A stretch of DNA of 64,000 bases from Triatoma infestans. Lineage: Eukaryota > Arthropoda > Insecta > Hemiptera > Reduviidae. The notes beneath the pieces were generated by a model. The model had not been told where the DNA came from. It saw only the letters and a list, made by a program, of their open reading frames with translations, and made no database searches. Positions within the stretch are counted from its first letter, which is position 1, and every line of letters begins with the position of its first letter. Position numbers and translations under genes: made by a program. Below, piece after piece: positions 1 to 10,624 of this stretch. The DNA lies in contig JAAEAF010001915.1 of assembly GCA_011037195.1 (NCBI GenBank), positions 1 to 64,000 on the forward strand. The letters run 5' to 3'.

Positions 1-1965
1 TTAAATTTTCAATTACCCAATTTCATACCGGTGTACATGCATAATCTTAGCGGGTATGATGCTCATCCTATTATATTATCTTTGGGACAGGATCCAGGCG
101 ACATATGGGTAATACCAAATTCAACTGAGAAATATATAAGTTTTTCAAAAAAATTTAGCGATTGTACGCTATGGCTTAGATTTTTAGATTCTTATAGGTT
201 TTTACCAGACAGTTTAGAACGACTAATAAATAACTTGACTGAATACCCACAAATGGAACAACAATTTCCAAATTATGATGAACGAAAATTACTACTTAGA
301 AATGGTATTTACCCATACGCCTACATGACAAGTATGGAAAAATTAGATGAACGTTCCTTACCAGCTAAAAAATATTTTTTTAATGATTTAACCGATGAGC
401 ACATATCCGATAATGATTATTTACACGCTCAACAAGTCTGGACCGCTTTCAATATACAAACACTTAGAGATTACACAGAATTGTATTTAACAACAGACAT
501 AATTCTTTTAAGTGACATATTTGAACAGTTTAGAAATGTGTGTGAATCCATTTACAGCATTGATCCGAGTTGGTATTTCACAACGCCTGGGTTGGCATTT
601 GACGCCTGTTTAAAATATACGCAAGTAAAATTGGAACTATTGACTGATTATGATAAACATCTTATGATTGAATCAGGTATTCGTGGAGGTATCACTTCGT
701 GTGTTACAAGACATTCCAAAGCCAATAACCCATACATAAGTGGTTACGATCCCACACAACCATCTAGCTATATTTTATATATAGATGTAAATAATCTATA
801 TGGGTTTGCAATGAGTGAATATCTTCCTTATGGTGGTTTTGAATGGGTGGACAATAGTGTGGATGTTACCACAGTTCCTGATGATAGCGACGATGGTTTT
901 ATTCTAGAGGTTGATTTGCATATACCAACCAGCTTACACAATCATTTCAGTCAGTTTCCACCACTGCCACATCATCACAATAATAAGCTCTATACCACGC
1001 TTGATGATAAACAACATTATGTGATTCATTACAAAAATTTGAAACAAGCTCTGTCGATGGGTGTTGTTTTGAAAAAAGTGCATAGAATATTAAAATTTAA
1101 ACAATCCCCCTGGCTTAAAACTTACATAAAACTGAATACTAACTTACGCAGGACAGCTAAAAACGATTTTGAAAAGGACTTTTACAAATTAATGAATAAC
1201 TCTGTTTTTGGAAAGTGTATTGAAAATAAGAGGAAACGATTAACCATCAAACTTGTCACCACGGAAAAAGCATTTTTAAAATTATCCAAAAGACCAAACT
1301 TTAAAGACAGGACAATTTTTAGTGAAAACGTTGTTGCAATACACTTACAACAGGAAACAATTTATCTGGACAGACCTACTTACGTGGGATTTTCGATTTT
1401 GGAACTCAGCAAACGGTACATGTATCAATTTCACTACGAGGTTATGTTACCATTTTATAATCATACTTCCCTGAATTTGCTATACATGGACACTGACTCT
1501 TTTATATATAATATACAAACAGACGATGTATATGATGACATGATTGAATTGAAAGACTATTTTGACACTTCCAACTACTCTGTTACACACAAATGCTATT
1601 CAAACCACAATAAGAAAGTGTTGGGTAAATTTAGCGATGAAACTGGCGGAGTTCCTATTCAAGAGTTGGTGGCATTAAGACCTAAAATGTATAGCTTCAA
1701 CATTTTCAACAAACACATAGTTAAAAAGGCAAAAGGTGTTAAAAAAAGCGCTGTGAATAGATTTTCATTTTCTGATTATCTAAATGTGTTAAAAAGCCAA
1801 GACCTTGTATTACATGCACAATTCAAAACTATTCAATCTAAACGACACCAATTATACACATATGAATGTAGTAAAACAAGTTTGACATGTTTTGATCAAA
1901 AACGGTTCATTTTAGATGACGGAATTCACACTTTGCCATACGGACACTATAGACTCAACAAATAA
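1..1965 (+). CDS. Protein-primed type B DNA polymerase (Polinton/adintovirus-like), 5' end outside window
   Basis: Family-B DNA polymerase of the protein-primed class that copies linear DNA elements with a terminal protein. The frame is open to base 1, so the true start is to the left; a GTG at 31 is not a credible start. Numbering codons from 31: an exonuclease II-like NLSGYDAH motif at 5-12, exonuclease III-like YLTTD at 152-156, polymerase motif A DVNNLYG at 252-258, motif B KLMNNSVFGK at 386-395, catalytic motif C YMDTDS at 485-490, and PKMY at 551-554. The end (KTSLTCFDQKR, then LPYGHY) is typical of polymerases in Maverick/Polinton elements and adintoviruses. About 650 codons without a stop or frameshift is exceptional in this window and suggests a young or constrained copy. 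A Polinton, adintovirus or bidnavirus-derived origin cannot be separated here because capsid, integrase and ATPase genes are outside or absent. Confidence 0.9.
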   Translation, partial: LNFQLPNFIPVYMHNLSGYDAHPIILSLGQDPGDIWVIPNSTEKYISFSKKFSDCTLWLRFLDSYRFLPDSLERLINNLTEYPQMEQQFPNYDERKLLLRNGIYPYAYMTSMEKLDERSLPAKKYFFNDLTDEHISDNDYLHAQQVWTAFNIQTLRDYTELYLTTDIILLSDIFEQFRNVCESIYSIDPSWYFTTPGLAFDACLKYTQVKLELLTDYDKHLMIESGIRGGITSCVTRHSKANNPYISGYDPTQPSSYILYIDVNNLYGFAMSEYLPYGGFEWVDNSVDVTTVPDDSDDGFILEVDLHIPTSLHNHFSQFPPLPHHHNNKLYTTLDDKQHYVIHYKNLKQALSMGVVLKKVHRILKFKQSPWLKTYIKLNTNLRRTAKNDFEKDFYKLMNNSVFGKCIENKRKRLTIKLVTTEKAFLKLSKRPNFKDRTIFSENVVAIHLQQETIYLDRPTYVGFSILELSKRYMYQFHYEVMLPFYNHTSLNLLYMDTDSFIYNIQTDDVYDDMIELKDYFDTSNYSVTHKCYSNHNKKVLGKFSDETGGVPIQELVALRPKMYSFNIFNKHIVKKAKGVKKSAVNRFSFSDYLNVLKSQDLVLHAQFKTIQSKRHQLYTYECSKTSLTCFDQKRFILDDGIHTLPYGHYRLNK

Positions 1966-1967
1966 CT

Positions 1968-2342
1968 ATGCACACAAGATCTAATCTTTGTCTACAATAC
2001 ACTATTGACGAGAAGTATTTTCAACCATTCTCACTTTTGGGCCTATGCATGATCAAAATATGTTTAAATTTACCTAGGAGATCTGATATTTTCCTACTTG
2101 ATATACCGAAAACTGTTCAGCTTAAATTATTTCATTCATTCTCTGATTATTGTATAACTACTTATAAAAAATGTAATATAGATTTGTATTGTTTTGAAAA
2201 TATTGAATTTATTGCTGGTCAACCAATGCCCCTATCAGATTACATTGCCATATTGTATTGCAACCCAGATAACAGATCCTTATTATTGCAACACTTTAAA
2301 ATATTCACAATAACTATTGAACTGTATTACTTTAAAAAATAA
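1968..2342 (+). CDS. Small unknown ORF directly after the polymerase
   Basis: I do not recognise this 124-codon ORF. Its ATG lies two bases after the polymerase stop and it reads the same strand, so it probably belongs to the same element. It is rich in Leu, Ile, Cys and Tyr, with no clear signal peptide or transmembrane pattern. It ends in an A6 run followed by TAA. The -1 frame from that run continues openly to 2599 with regularly spaced cysteines, so this may be the N-terminal part of one roughly 210-residue protein broken by an indel. Confidence 0.45.
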   Translation: MHTRSNLCLQYTIDEKYFQPFSLLGLCMIKICLNLPRRSDIFLLDIPKTVQLKLFHSFSDYCITTYKKCNIDLYCFENIEFIAGQPMPLSDYIAILYCNPDNRSLLLQHFKIFTITIELYYFKK

Positions 2343-2599
2343 ACATTCTTTCCCATAATAACATTGACGAACTATACAATGATACCAATTCTTATTACAA
2401 TTTTTGTGACAAATGTTGCAATTTGCTCAAGCCAAGCACACCTAAAGGATTAATTTGGACATGTCAACGTACTACTGTTCACACTAACAACACTAATCTT
2501 CTTTCCGATTTGATATATGATCCTTTTTTCTGGTGTTTCAATTGTATTACATGCCCATTATTTGGTGTGGAAAAATGCTTATGTGATGAGATAATGTAA
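2339..2599 (+). pseudogene. Cys-rich continuation frame, probable C-terminal half of the preceding ORF
   Basis: This frame lacks an ATG and is -1 relative to the 1968-2342 ORF, overlapping its stop codon. It encodes paired cysteines (CDKCC, then CFNCITC and CLC near the end) spaced like a zinc-binding module, followed by TAA. Either a one-base indel in the A6 run at 2334-2339 broke one gene, or the run is a -1 slippage site; the first is simpler. Function unknown. Confidence 0.35.
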
Positions 2600-2817
2600 A
2601 TATTAGATTATGTCTTTTGTAAATAGATTACTAAACCTGTACTAGAGAAAAATAATTTCTAAGATCATTGTACTAAAATGAATTATGTCTTGTAAAATAG
2701 AATAGTGAAAAATGTATTAAATAATCATAGAAAATAAAAACTTATAATATGTCATTCTGCCTTCTTTTTTTTCACCTATAATGTTATAAACATTAAAAAA
2801 TAAGAACTACACACTAG

Positions 2818-2990
2818 TTATACTAGTACTGAACATAAAAAAGTGAAATACATAAATCATAGTAGTACTGAATATAAAAAAGTGAAATACATAAAACATA
2901 GTAGTACTGAATATAAAAAAGTGAAATACATAAAACATAGTAGTACTGAACATAAAAAAGTGAAACAATACATAAAAATACACTAAGTAT
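2818..2990. repeat. 39-bp minisatellite, about four copies
   Basis: The unit contains AGTAGTACTGAATATAAAA followed by AGTGAAATACATAAAAC. It is repeated head to tail about four times, with the first and last copies degenerate. It lies just beyond the polymerase element. Confidence 0.85.
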
Positions 2991-2999
2991 TGAATATCA

Positions 3000-3745
3000 A
3001 AACAAATATTAAAGTCTTTAGCTAGATATTATAAAATGTTTGCCCCCAAGACTTGGAAGCCATCTCGCGGCTCAAAAACATTATTAAAGTCCTTAAAATG
3101 TTTCAAGCTAAATATTATAAAAACTTAGCCCTAGTCTTGTATGCCATCTCACGGCTCAAAAACATTATTAAAGTCCTTAGAATGTGTTTATCTAAAATAT
3201 TATAAGTGTAAACATGAACAAAATATCAAAAAATATTAAAGTCTTTAGCTAAATTTTGTAAAATCTTAGCCCTAGTCTTGTATGCCATCTCCCGGCTCAA
3301 ATATGATAATAAAGTCCTTAGAATGTGTTTAGCTAAAATATTATAAGTGTAAACATGAATAGAGTCCATAAAAATGCACAAAGTATTGAATATCAAAAAA
3401 TATTAAAGTGTTTAGCTAAATATTATAAAATAGTAGCCCTCGACTTGGATGACAGTTCACGGCTCAAAAACATTATTAAAGTCCTTAAAATGTTTTATCT
3501 AAAATATTATAAAACATAGCCGCAGGTCAGGCATGCCCATCTCCCGGCTCAAAAATATTCTTTTTACCTTAGACTGTTTTCAAGCTAAATATTATAAAAC
3601 ATAGCCGCAGGTCAGGCATGCCCATCTCCCGGCTCAAAAATATTCTTTTTACCTTAGATTGTTTTCAAGCTAGATTTTTCAAAACGTAGCCGCATGTCTC
3701 GCATGCCATCTCCCGGCTCAAAAATATTTTTTTTCCCTGGTTAAA
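3000..3745. repeat. 84-85-bp tandem repeat with a GC-rich core, seven copies
   Basis: Cores reading CATCTCCCGGCTCAAAAA start at 3061, 3145, 3286, 3453, 3538, 3623 and 3707. Four of the six spacings are 84-85 bp; the other two (141 and 167 bp) carry extra copies of the AT-rich half. Each unit also has a TTAAAGTCCTTA-like stretch and GCTAAATATTATAAAA. The two copies around 3538 and 3623 are nearly identical, which indicates recent local amplification. Confidence 0.85.
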
Positions 3746-4347
3746 AATCAGATGGGGGTCTCATCGTAATTTTGTAGCCGCGCGCCAGACCCCTGCCTTC
3801 GGGCGTAAATTCATAAGTGCCTGGGGCTCAGAAATTTTGCCGCCAGAACACCCTATTTACATCTACTTATATTTTCTTGTATATGGTGTTTTTACACTTG
3901 TGGGCCAATTTTATATTGGTGTTTTTGAAAATATTACTGATTTTTTCCGATAAACCATTAACATATGTTAATGACCTATAGATATAAGGGAATTAAGAAT
4001 CCGTATTATCATTAATCCTATTACAAATATTTTGTCCATTTTTGATAAGGGATAGATTTAATATTCTATTGATAATATGGTTTGGAAAAGCATTTTTCCT
4101 TAGAATGTTTCTAATGCGGCGCTTGTTTTGTTTGTGAAACTCAGTTCCAATGCTCTATTTTTAAGGGCTATGGCTGCATTTATTTTGCATTTAAAAGGCA
4201 TATTTATTATTGCATTCCATACTTAGATCTATTAATACATAGGAACGCTGACGGGACTATGTCAATAGATTGGTGGCGAAAACCGCAAAACTCAGACGTT
4301 ATTTAAATTACAATTCACAACATCCTAATTTGATGAAAACATCTTAG
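3746..4347. other. No gene seen
   Basis: The first 100 bases (GTAGCCGCGCGCCAGACCCC to GGGGCTC) look like a strongly diverged further copy of the 84-bp unit. The rest is AT-rich with no reading frame or recognisable element end. Confidence 0.4.
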
Positions 4348-4647
4348 TTTTGGATACTTGGGTGTCCAGTCACTATTCCTACCAAGGTTAAGTGTAAGGA
4401 TTGTGATGAAAAGTATATTGGGGAAACATCGCAATATTTAGAAAAACGGATATATCAGCATAAATATGATATAACCAACAAAAAAGAAAATACAGCATTA
4501 TCCCAACATGTTTTAGAAAAGAACCATGTTTTTGACTTCGCTGACGTAGGGATCTTGGATTTTGAAGTTGGGCACAAAAAAAGGCTTTTTAAAGAAATGG
4601 TATACATTGCTCGAGAGGAAAAATCTTGTAACAAAAAACGGATGTAG
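4348..4647 (+). pseudogene. Penelope-like element: GIY-YIG endonuclease domain
   Basis: From 4348 to a TAG at 4645-4647 one frame reads CKDCDEKYIGETSQYLEKR, then a His-rich stretch (SQHVLEKNHVFDF) and LDFEVGHKKRLFKEMVYIA. This is the C-terminal GIY-YIG nuclease of Penelope-like retroelements: the YIGET segment, Arg on the following helix, HxxxxxH and a catalytic-type Glu in KEM. The reverse transcriptase that normally precedes it is absent, so this is a 5'-truncated copy. Past the stop the reading is broken. A hammerhead-like motif 430 bases downstream on the same strand fits the family's 3' end. Confidence 0.8.
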
Positions 4648-5076
4648 CAGGATTAAATATAACTTACTACAATTTAATAAACCAAACATAATATTTTGTT
4701 ACTGTAGCATCTGGTGGCCAGTTCAGGAAGCACATGCCACAGAAAACCTTTATTGTTACCTACCCTGGATAGAATTATATTGTCATTCTACTATTTGTCA
4801 TCACACTAACCTTTGTTGCAATATTTTTAGTCAGCAGAGTTTGATTTTTTTAGTTCTTTTATAATTTTTATAATTTTAATTTTTTAATAGATTACTTAAT
4901 ATTAAAATAATAGAATATAATTTATATAATTATAAAAATGCAATAATAACATTTGATGAAAACATCTTAGTTTTGGTAGGTTATCGTAACACACTTAGTA
5001 TTTCTATTTTCCAGTTTTTATTTTCATGTTATATTTTTTTTGTATTTATTGTTGATTTTGTTGTTGTATACTATTA

Positions 5077-5106
5077 CTGAGGAAGATTATGAAATATAAT
5101 CGAAAC
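5077..5106 (+). ncRNA. Hammerhead-ribozyme-like motif, Penelope 3' end
   Basis: CTGAGGA, then a perfect six-base stem GATTAT/ATAATC closed by a GAAAT loop, then GAAACG. This is the CUGANGA - stem II - GAAA core described for Penelope-like elements. One extra A sits between CUGAGGA and the stem, and I could not identify a clear stem III with a cleavage site, so activity is uncertain. Confidence 0.5.
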
Positions 5107-5380
5107 GTTTACCTTTAATTAAAAAATTTTTTCATTGACCAATACCCGAAAATCTATAGACATATTGCTAGTTATTTAGATTTACCATTAGATTTTACGC
5201 GTACGACATGTCTAAATAAAGCAGAATGAATAAACTTCCGATAAATGTAGATTCTTATTTGATTTCTTACGCAATGGTATATGTGCCATCTTTTATATAA
5301 AAAAAAAAAAAATTATTCAATATAACAACACAAAACTATTTGTCAGTCAAACAAAAGGAAAGATATGCCAATATACTTTT

Positions 5381-5760
5381 ATTGACCATATACACTCCAT
5401 ATCTGCTAAATCAAATAAAATGCTAGGCTTTATTTTTCGGAATACTAACTATTTTAGCGATCTAAATTCACTCAAACTTCTGATTGTACATCAGTCAGAA
5501 CTCATCTGGAATTTTGCTCCCTTGTTTGGTCACCTAACAAGGGAGTTTGTTTAGTTAAGTTTCTTTATCATATTGAAACTATTGAAAATGTTCTAAAAAA
5601 ATTTCTAAGATTGATTGCTTTCAAACTTAATATCCCCAGACAGGAATTAGACTACACAAATCTCAGAAACCATCGCAGATTGCTAAGTTGTACAGATCGG
5701 AGGAAATTATTCGATTTGCTACTGGTCTACGATATTATCCATGGCCTAATAGACAGTTAA
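5381..5760 (+). pseudogene. Non-LTR retrotransposon reverse transcriptase, C-terminal remnant (copy A)
   Basis: Frame 5381-5554 reads DHIHSISAKSNKMLGFIFR, then NSLKLLIVHQSELIWNFAP, the post-palm 'thumb' region of Jockey-type elements (usually KA-LGFI-R, then LY--LVRS-LEY---IW-P). After a frameshift, 5557-5760 continues with FLRLIAFKLNIPRQELDYTN and RRKLFDLLLVYDIIHGLID. A third piece, AVTDFLLSFNSNIPYTESLT, follows near 5936-6010. The RT catalytic part is missing. The paralogue at 37094-38150 has the middle replaced by another element. Confidence 0.75.
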
Positions 5761-6725
5761 CAATTACTATCCTGTCCTAAAAGTTAGGCACTGCAATCTT
5801 TTCTTCATAAAATTTTATAGAAATCACTACTCATACAATTCATCATTACCCCGATCATTAAGATTACTGAATAAACTAAGATCATTAAGATTACTGAAAG
5901 ATATTTTTCATCATTCAAGAATCCAGTTTAAAAATGCAGTTACCGATTTTCTTCTGTCCTTCAATTCCAACATTCCATACACTGAATCCCTCACATCGTA
6001 CCTTTTCCTCGTACATAGGAAATACTACCGTCAAATATATACTTTTATATACTGTTTTATTATATATATATTATATATATTATATTATATATATATATAC
6101 TTTTTATTGGTTATCTTAATATTTCTGATTTGATTATGTTGTTTATTAGTGAACATTTACTTATTTGCTTTATATAGGTCTATTTGGAGGTCTATTTTTT
6201 TATTTTGTTATTTTATTATTTCTCAATAAATATATTTAACTCAAAGATTAGTCAATTCCAAATGCGAGGTAAACTCTTCCTTGACTGATTTACGCTATCT
6301 AGATTAATAGATTATGTAAAAATATGCCCCCCTCAGATATGATGGGCAGCTGCGAATAAGGGGTAAACCCAAATTAGCAGTCCCGGACCGAGGCGGCATT
6401 TACTGAAGGTGTAAGTTGTTTTTACTGTGGTGGTAAAATCTGTTGTAAAAGCCCACATAGGGATAATGATGTAGATGTTACATGGCGAGTTAGCACCGCC
6501 ATTAAATAATCGCTGCCCATGCTGCCTTGCATGTTTTGGGGTTGACCCACAAAGGCTAGGAGAAGGAGTCTCCAAAAAAACAAAAAAAAAGACCAAGTGC
6601 AGGCGAGGCTCTTAGCTGCAGTGAAATCAACTCGACTAAGAGAGATACCCTGAAGAAAAATGACCTGGTCCTTCAGGCTGTGGATTTAGCGTGGTGTTAA
6701 CTGCTCCATCTTAGAAAAAAATATA

Positions 6726-7983
6726 TTGTTCAGTAAACTAGATGAAGTGAAAAGCCGGATGATCAAAATGGTAACCGTACAAGAAGAGTCCAATGGAATA
6801 GTACATCGAAAAACTGACCTTTCACTTGCAACGTGGAATGTGAAAAAAATGTTAAGACCGGGCAAAATGAAAGAGATTGCCGACCAATTATTGCAATATA
6901 GAATTGATATCGCTGTGATTCAAGAAACAAGATGGAATGGAAATGTGAGAGTTGATAAAAAAGATTATTCGATATTCTAGAGCGGCACTGAAAGAAACAC
7001 TGGTCAAACGGGAATGGGATTCATTATAAGCTATAAAATACGAAAAACAGTGCTCAATTTTGATTCTGTTTCTGATAGAATATGCAAATTAAGGAATAAA
7101 GGAAGATTTAGAAATGTTATATATTTTCTGTTTATGCCCCAACTGATAAGGCTAATGACTCTACTAAAGAAGATTTCTATGGTGAGCTTGGAAAAAGTAT
7201 TGAGAACGTACCATGCTTCTAGGAGATTTCAGTGCCAAGATAGGAAAAGAAGAGCCAATCAGCGGAGTAGCTGGAAAGCATTCCTTGTATGACGTTACGA
7301 ATGAAAATGGGATGCTTCTCACCCAATGTGCAGATATGTGCGGTTTATGTATAAACAGCACTTGCTTCCCACATAAAAACATTCAAAGGGAACATGGAAG
7401 TGCCAGGAAGAGCGTAGGCAATCAAATTGAACATGTCTTCATATCTACAAGGCATTCGTCGAACATCATAGATGTCAGAATTATGAGAGGCTCTAGTTGT
7501 GATTCCGACCATTTCCTCGTTAGAGCAAAATTGAGACTAAAGATCAGGAGTGCAGCAAGAGCAGGAAGTATAAAAAGAACGAAATTGAATACAGATAATT
7601 TGAAAATAGAAAGTGAACTTGGGAAGTATCAAGAGACTATGGATGCGAGAGTGGATAACCGGGGAGGAGAGAGAAGTGTGGAGCAAGAAATATCTAGGAT
7701 AGAGAAGAAATGGAAGACCATCAGAGAAACTATCTGTACAATAGCCGGAGATATCTTAGGGGAGCTTCAACCCGAAAGAAATGAGTGGTTTAATGAAAAA
7801 TGTGAAGAAGCTATAAAGTTCAAAATCGCAGCCAGGCAAAAAATATTACAAAGTTGCACCAGACAGAACCTGGAGAGTTACCGAATAAACAGAAGAGATG
7901 CAAAGAGAATTTTTAGAGAAGAGAAAAAGAAAATGATTGAGCGGCGGCTAGAAAATATAGAAGGATTGAACGCAGCTGCATGA
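6726..7983 (+). pseudogene. APE-type endonuclease of non-LTR element, frameshifted
   Basis: 6726-6980 gives LSLATWNVKKMLRPGK and IAVIQETRWNG, the N-terminal motifs of an APE endonuclease. The domain continues after a stop at about 6980 and shifts frame near 7110. It resumes at 7213 with MLLGDFSAKIGK, STCFPHKNIQ, NQIEHVFISTRHSS and the catalytic-type SSCDSDHFLV. A linker rich in Lys and Arg runs to a stop at 7983. This domain nicks target DNA; here it is inactive. Confidence 0.8.
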
Positions 7984-8136
7984 TAATAGAGGAGACGTAA
8001 ATTGGTTTAGAAAGGGGTATCAACCAAAACTGAACAACTGTAGGAGCAAAACGGGTAAGTTTGCTCCAAAGGAGAGAAAGTAATGAGTAGATGGACTGAA
8101 CACTTCTCTTAATTACTAAACGTAAACGTTGATGAA

Positions 8137-8916
8137 ATGGAGAACAACATTGAGGAGGTAAGCTATGCATTGTATCCACAGCCCCTAATTCAAGAACCAG
8201 ATAGAGAGGAGATTATTTACGAAATTGATGATTTGAAGAATAATAAAGCCCACGGCGAGAACGGATTGGTTGCAGAATTAATTAAAGCTAGCAGCAGGAA
8301 AATGAAGGATCTTATAGCAGAATTGATTATTGACATATGGAATAATGAAAGGATGCCGAATGACTAGAAGGTGGGATTACTAAGCCCTATATTCAAGAAA
8401 GGTAGCAAGGATAAATGGACTAATTTTAGAGGGATCTCGCTCCTTGGAATTTTATATAAATTACTATCAAATTTAATTTTAAGAAGAGTTAGAAGATATG
8501 CGGAGGAAGAGCTAGAAGACTATCAGTGCGGATTTAGATATGAAGTAGGCACAATTTATCAAATATTTGCTTTGCGTCAATCTATGGAAAAATGTTATGA
8601 ATATGGTACGGATCTGAACATATTGTTCATAGATTATAAGCAAGCATTTGATAGTATTAATAGAGCGGCACTATCAAGAATACTATTGAAAAACGGAATG
8701 CCTCACAAGCTAATTATACTTATTAATATGTCAATGGAAAATGCGTCCGCCAAAGTCATGATTGGAAATAAAATCGGGGAAGCGTTTATAGTGCAATCGG
8801 GAGTAAGCCAAGGAGATGCGCTGTCTGCAATGTTATTTAATTTAGCCCTACATGATGCTGTGAAAGATGCAGCTAAATATAGCAAATGGGTCGAAATTAG
8901 AGCTTATGATAAATGA
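8137..8916 (+). pseudogene. Reverse transcriptase of non-LTR element, catalytic YADD block deleted
   Basis: 8137-8367 holds KNNKAHGENGLVAELIKA. After a TAG, 8371-8916 holds LLSPIFKKGSKDKWTNFRGI, YQCGFR, ILFIDYKQAFDSINR (palm motif A) and VSQGDALSAMLFNLAL (motif B'). The frame ends at 8916. The following bases in another frame read INENKTKYLKI, which normally comes after the YADD motif, so about 60-80 codons including the second catalytic Asp pair have been deleted. The copy cannot be active. Confidence 0.85.
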
Positions 8917-9092
8917 AAACAAAACAAAATATTTAAAAATATTTCGATAACGAATAGAAGGGTTGGACATGAAGTTAAGATCCTCCATTTCTGTGCAACG
9001 GAAGTAGACGATATTTGGAAAGTAAAAAAAAAACGCCGAAATAGTTAACTCACTAAAAAAATGGAAATATTGTAAATGTTATAAAAGTAGGC

Positions 9093-9281
9093 AGGCTAAG
9101 GTGGGCTGGACATGTTCTTAGGATGGAATCAACGAGATTGCCTAAAAAGATATTGGAGAAGAAAATCTATGGAAAAAGAAGAAGAGAAAGATGGGACGAC
9201 GAAGTGGCAAGGGACGCTGCGAAGCTTGGAGTTCGAAATGGAAGAGGGAGGCGATGGATAGAGACGTATGGAGACGGATAA
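9093..9281 (+). pseudogene. C-terminal tail of the same non-LTR element
   Basis: One frame reads RLRWAGHVLRMESTRLPKKI, then RRRERWDDEVARDAAKLGVR, ending in TAA at 9279-9281. This Arg/Trp-rich ending is typical of the element's polyprotein. About 40 bases of 3' sequence follow before copy-A/B shared sequence resumes near 9320. Confidence 0.75.
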
Positions 9282-9322
9282 TCTAGGAGGCCAAGGGTCA
9301 CCCAGACCTGTAGCGCCGGAGA

Positions 9323-9900
9323 GTATAAATATACTTATTTCTATATATTAAAAATATTATATATTTCAGTAATTTTTAGATTCAAATATTCTTTATAGGT
9401 TTATTTTTATACTACTATTTGAACTTTTGTGCATAACTTTATTATACATTTTCTTGTCCGTACTCATTGTTACTGTGTTTTAAAATGGTATTCAAATCGT
9501 CAGGCCTTAAAATAACAATAAGATGTTTGTACGGCAATGACCAGAGGGGTTTTTAAAATTACAAACAATTCTTTCTTGCTCTACGTTTTGGGTATTGTGG
9601 AATATTTTCTGGGAACTCTTCCACTTGCTAAAGATTGGAATTCAGGTTGACGGTGTAATAAGAATGAGTTCTGAAGTTTTCTATTGAGCCTTGCATTTAT
9701 TTCCGTTACTGCACGTAATAGATTACAGTGGTAACCGGATTCCTGGTCTTCAACGGGCAACGTTGGGAAATCAGGATGGAAAAGGACCAAATAACTATTC
9801 TTACCACTAGCCTTGGAATCCCAACCTGATAAAGAATTAATTGAGAAGATCCTAATAATCCATCTCGAAAGTAATTGTGACAAGATATCTTGAATAAAAT
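9323..9900 (-). repeat. Shared block with unidentified coding remnant (copy A)
   Basis: Paralogous to 38420-38862. On the minus strand both copies encode ESGxHCNLLRxVTEINARxN followed by a Pro/Lys-rich stretch; the frames differ downstream by indels. In copy B this continues as NLELVEQFPVNSPKHPKRRA. I do not recognise the family. It looks like the C-terminal piece of a transposon protein. Confidence 0.5.
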
Positions 9901-10024
9901 GAGATTCAATTGGATGAATTGGATGTACTTCTTGCTTTATTTATGATTTTTAATACAATACCATATTAATGTTTACATAATAGTTTACAATGGTATTCCC
10001 TTTGTATAATTTGTTTTTTTACTA

Positions 10025-10262
10025 CTAGCGTTGGTCTAGTGTCTAGTGCACTTGTGTTTGGTGCGAGATTTCTGTGTTCGATTCCCGAGCAGGCAGCATT
10101 AGTTGATATTACAGCTGCATCGGTTCACACCCGAGTGGGGAACTATAGTTGATAGCGCACTAGATGGCGAAACTCGGAACTAAAACCGCCAATAGCAATC
10201 ACCGCCTGGCAAGCCTTTCCTTGCCCCTTTGTGGGCTATTGCGCCATGGGTCTTTAATTAAT
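10025..10262 (+). mobile_element. tRNA-derived SINE, family S1
   Basis: The head reads GCGTTGGTCTAGTGTCTAGTG (A box) and GTTCGATTCC at 10076-10085 (B box, Pol III promoter). The body carries GCGCACTAGATGGCGAAACT and ends GCGCCATGGGTCTTTAATTA. The paralogue at 40513-40762 sits at the equivalent site. Other S1 copies lie at 14880-15140, 28581-28775 and 46972-47230. Confidence 0.75.
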
Positions 10263-10265
10263 TGT

Positions 10266-10620
10266 TTTCTGTTAGTATATAATATTCAAATTACTTCTCA
10301 ATTTACTTACTTATCATTAATTACTTACTAATTAATTTATTGAATAATTCGTTCTATTTCAACATAATTTAATTTGTATGCATTATAATTCATTATTTTT
10401 TTTTAAAAAAAAAGAAGAAAATTCTATTTATAAATGTAAAGTTTTGGCAAGCAATACTTTTTGTGTGGAACTAGCAGAATAAACATCCTCCAGCTAGAGG
10501 CAAACACTGACCAAGATAAAAAGCAATACATATATATATATAGATTTTGAAATGTAGCATTCAAAATTCCAGAGCGCATCAAGTCAAATTACTAAATGAT
10601 ATTTGGCTTATAATAAATTT
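10266..10620. other. No gene seen
   Basis: AT-rich sequence; the first 170 bases match copy B (40762-40920). A short TA run lies near 10530. No coding frame or element end recognised. Confidence 0.4.
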
Positions 10621-10624
10621 AATG

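Larger units (their letters stand above)
6300..9310 (+). mobile_element. Non-LTR retrotransposon (copy-A-specific insertion)
   Basis: A diverged leader (about 6333-6720), then endonuclease, RT and C-terminal tail, all on the plus strand and all broken. In copy B the flanks join directly (AGGTAAACT to ATAAATATAC near 38420), so the element arrived after the duplication. The endonuclease (LGDFSAKIGK; NQIEHVF) and the tail (RLRWAGHVLRM) resemble a non-LTR family common in aphids and other Hemiptera. I saw no clear target-site duplication. Confidence 0.8.

Noticed and set aside
2334..2342. Programmed -1 frameshift site after the polymerase
   Set aside because: The A6 run does not form an X XXY YYZ heptamer in the upstream frame and no clear downstream structure was seen; an indel is simpler. 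Kept only as a possibility.
3000..3745. CRISPR-like regular repeats
   Set aside because: Units are 84-85 bp with diverged repeat halves and no uniform spacers; eukaryotic tandem repeat.
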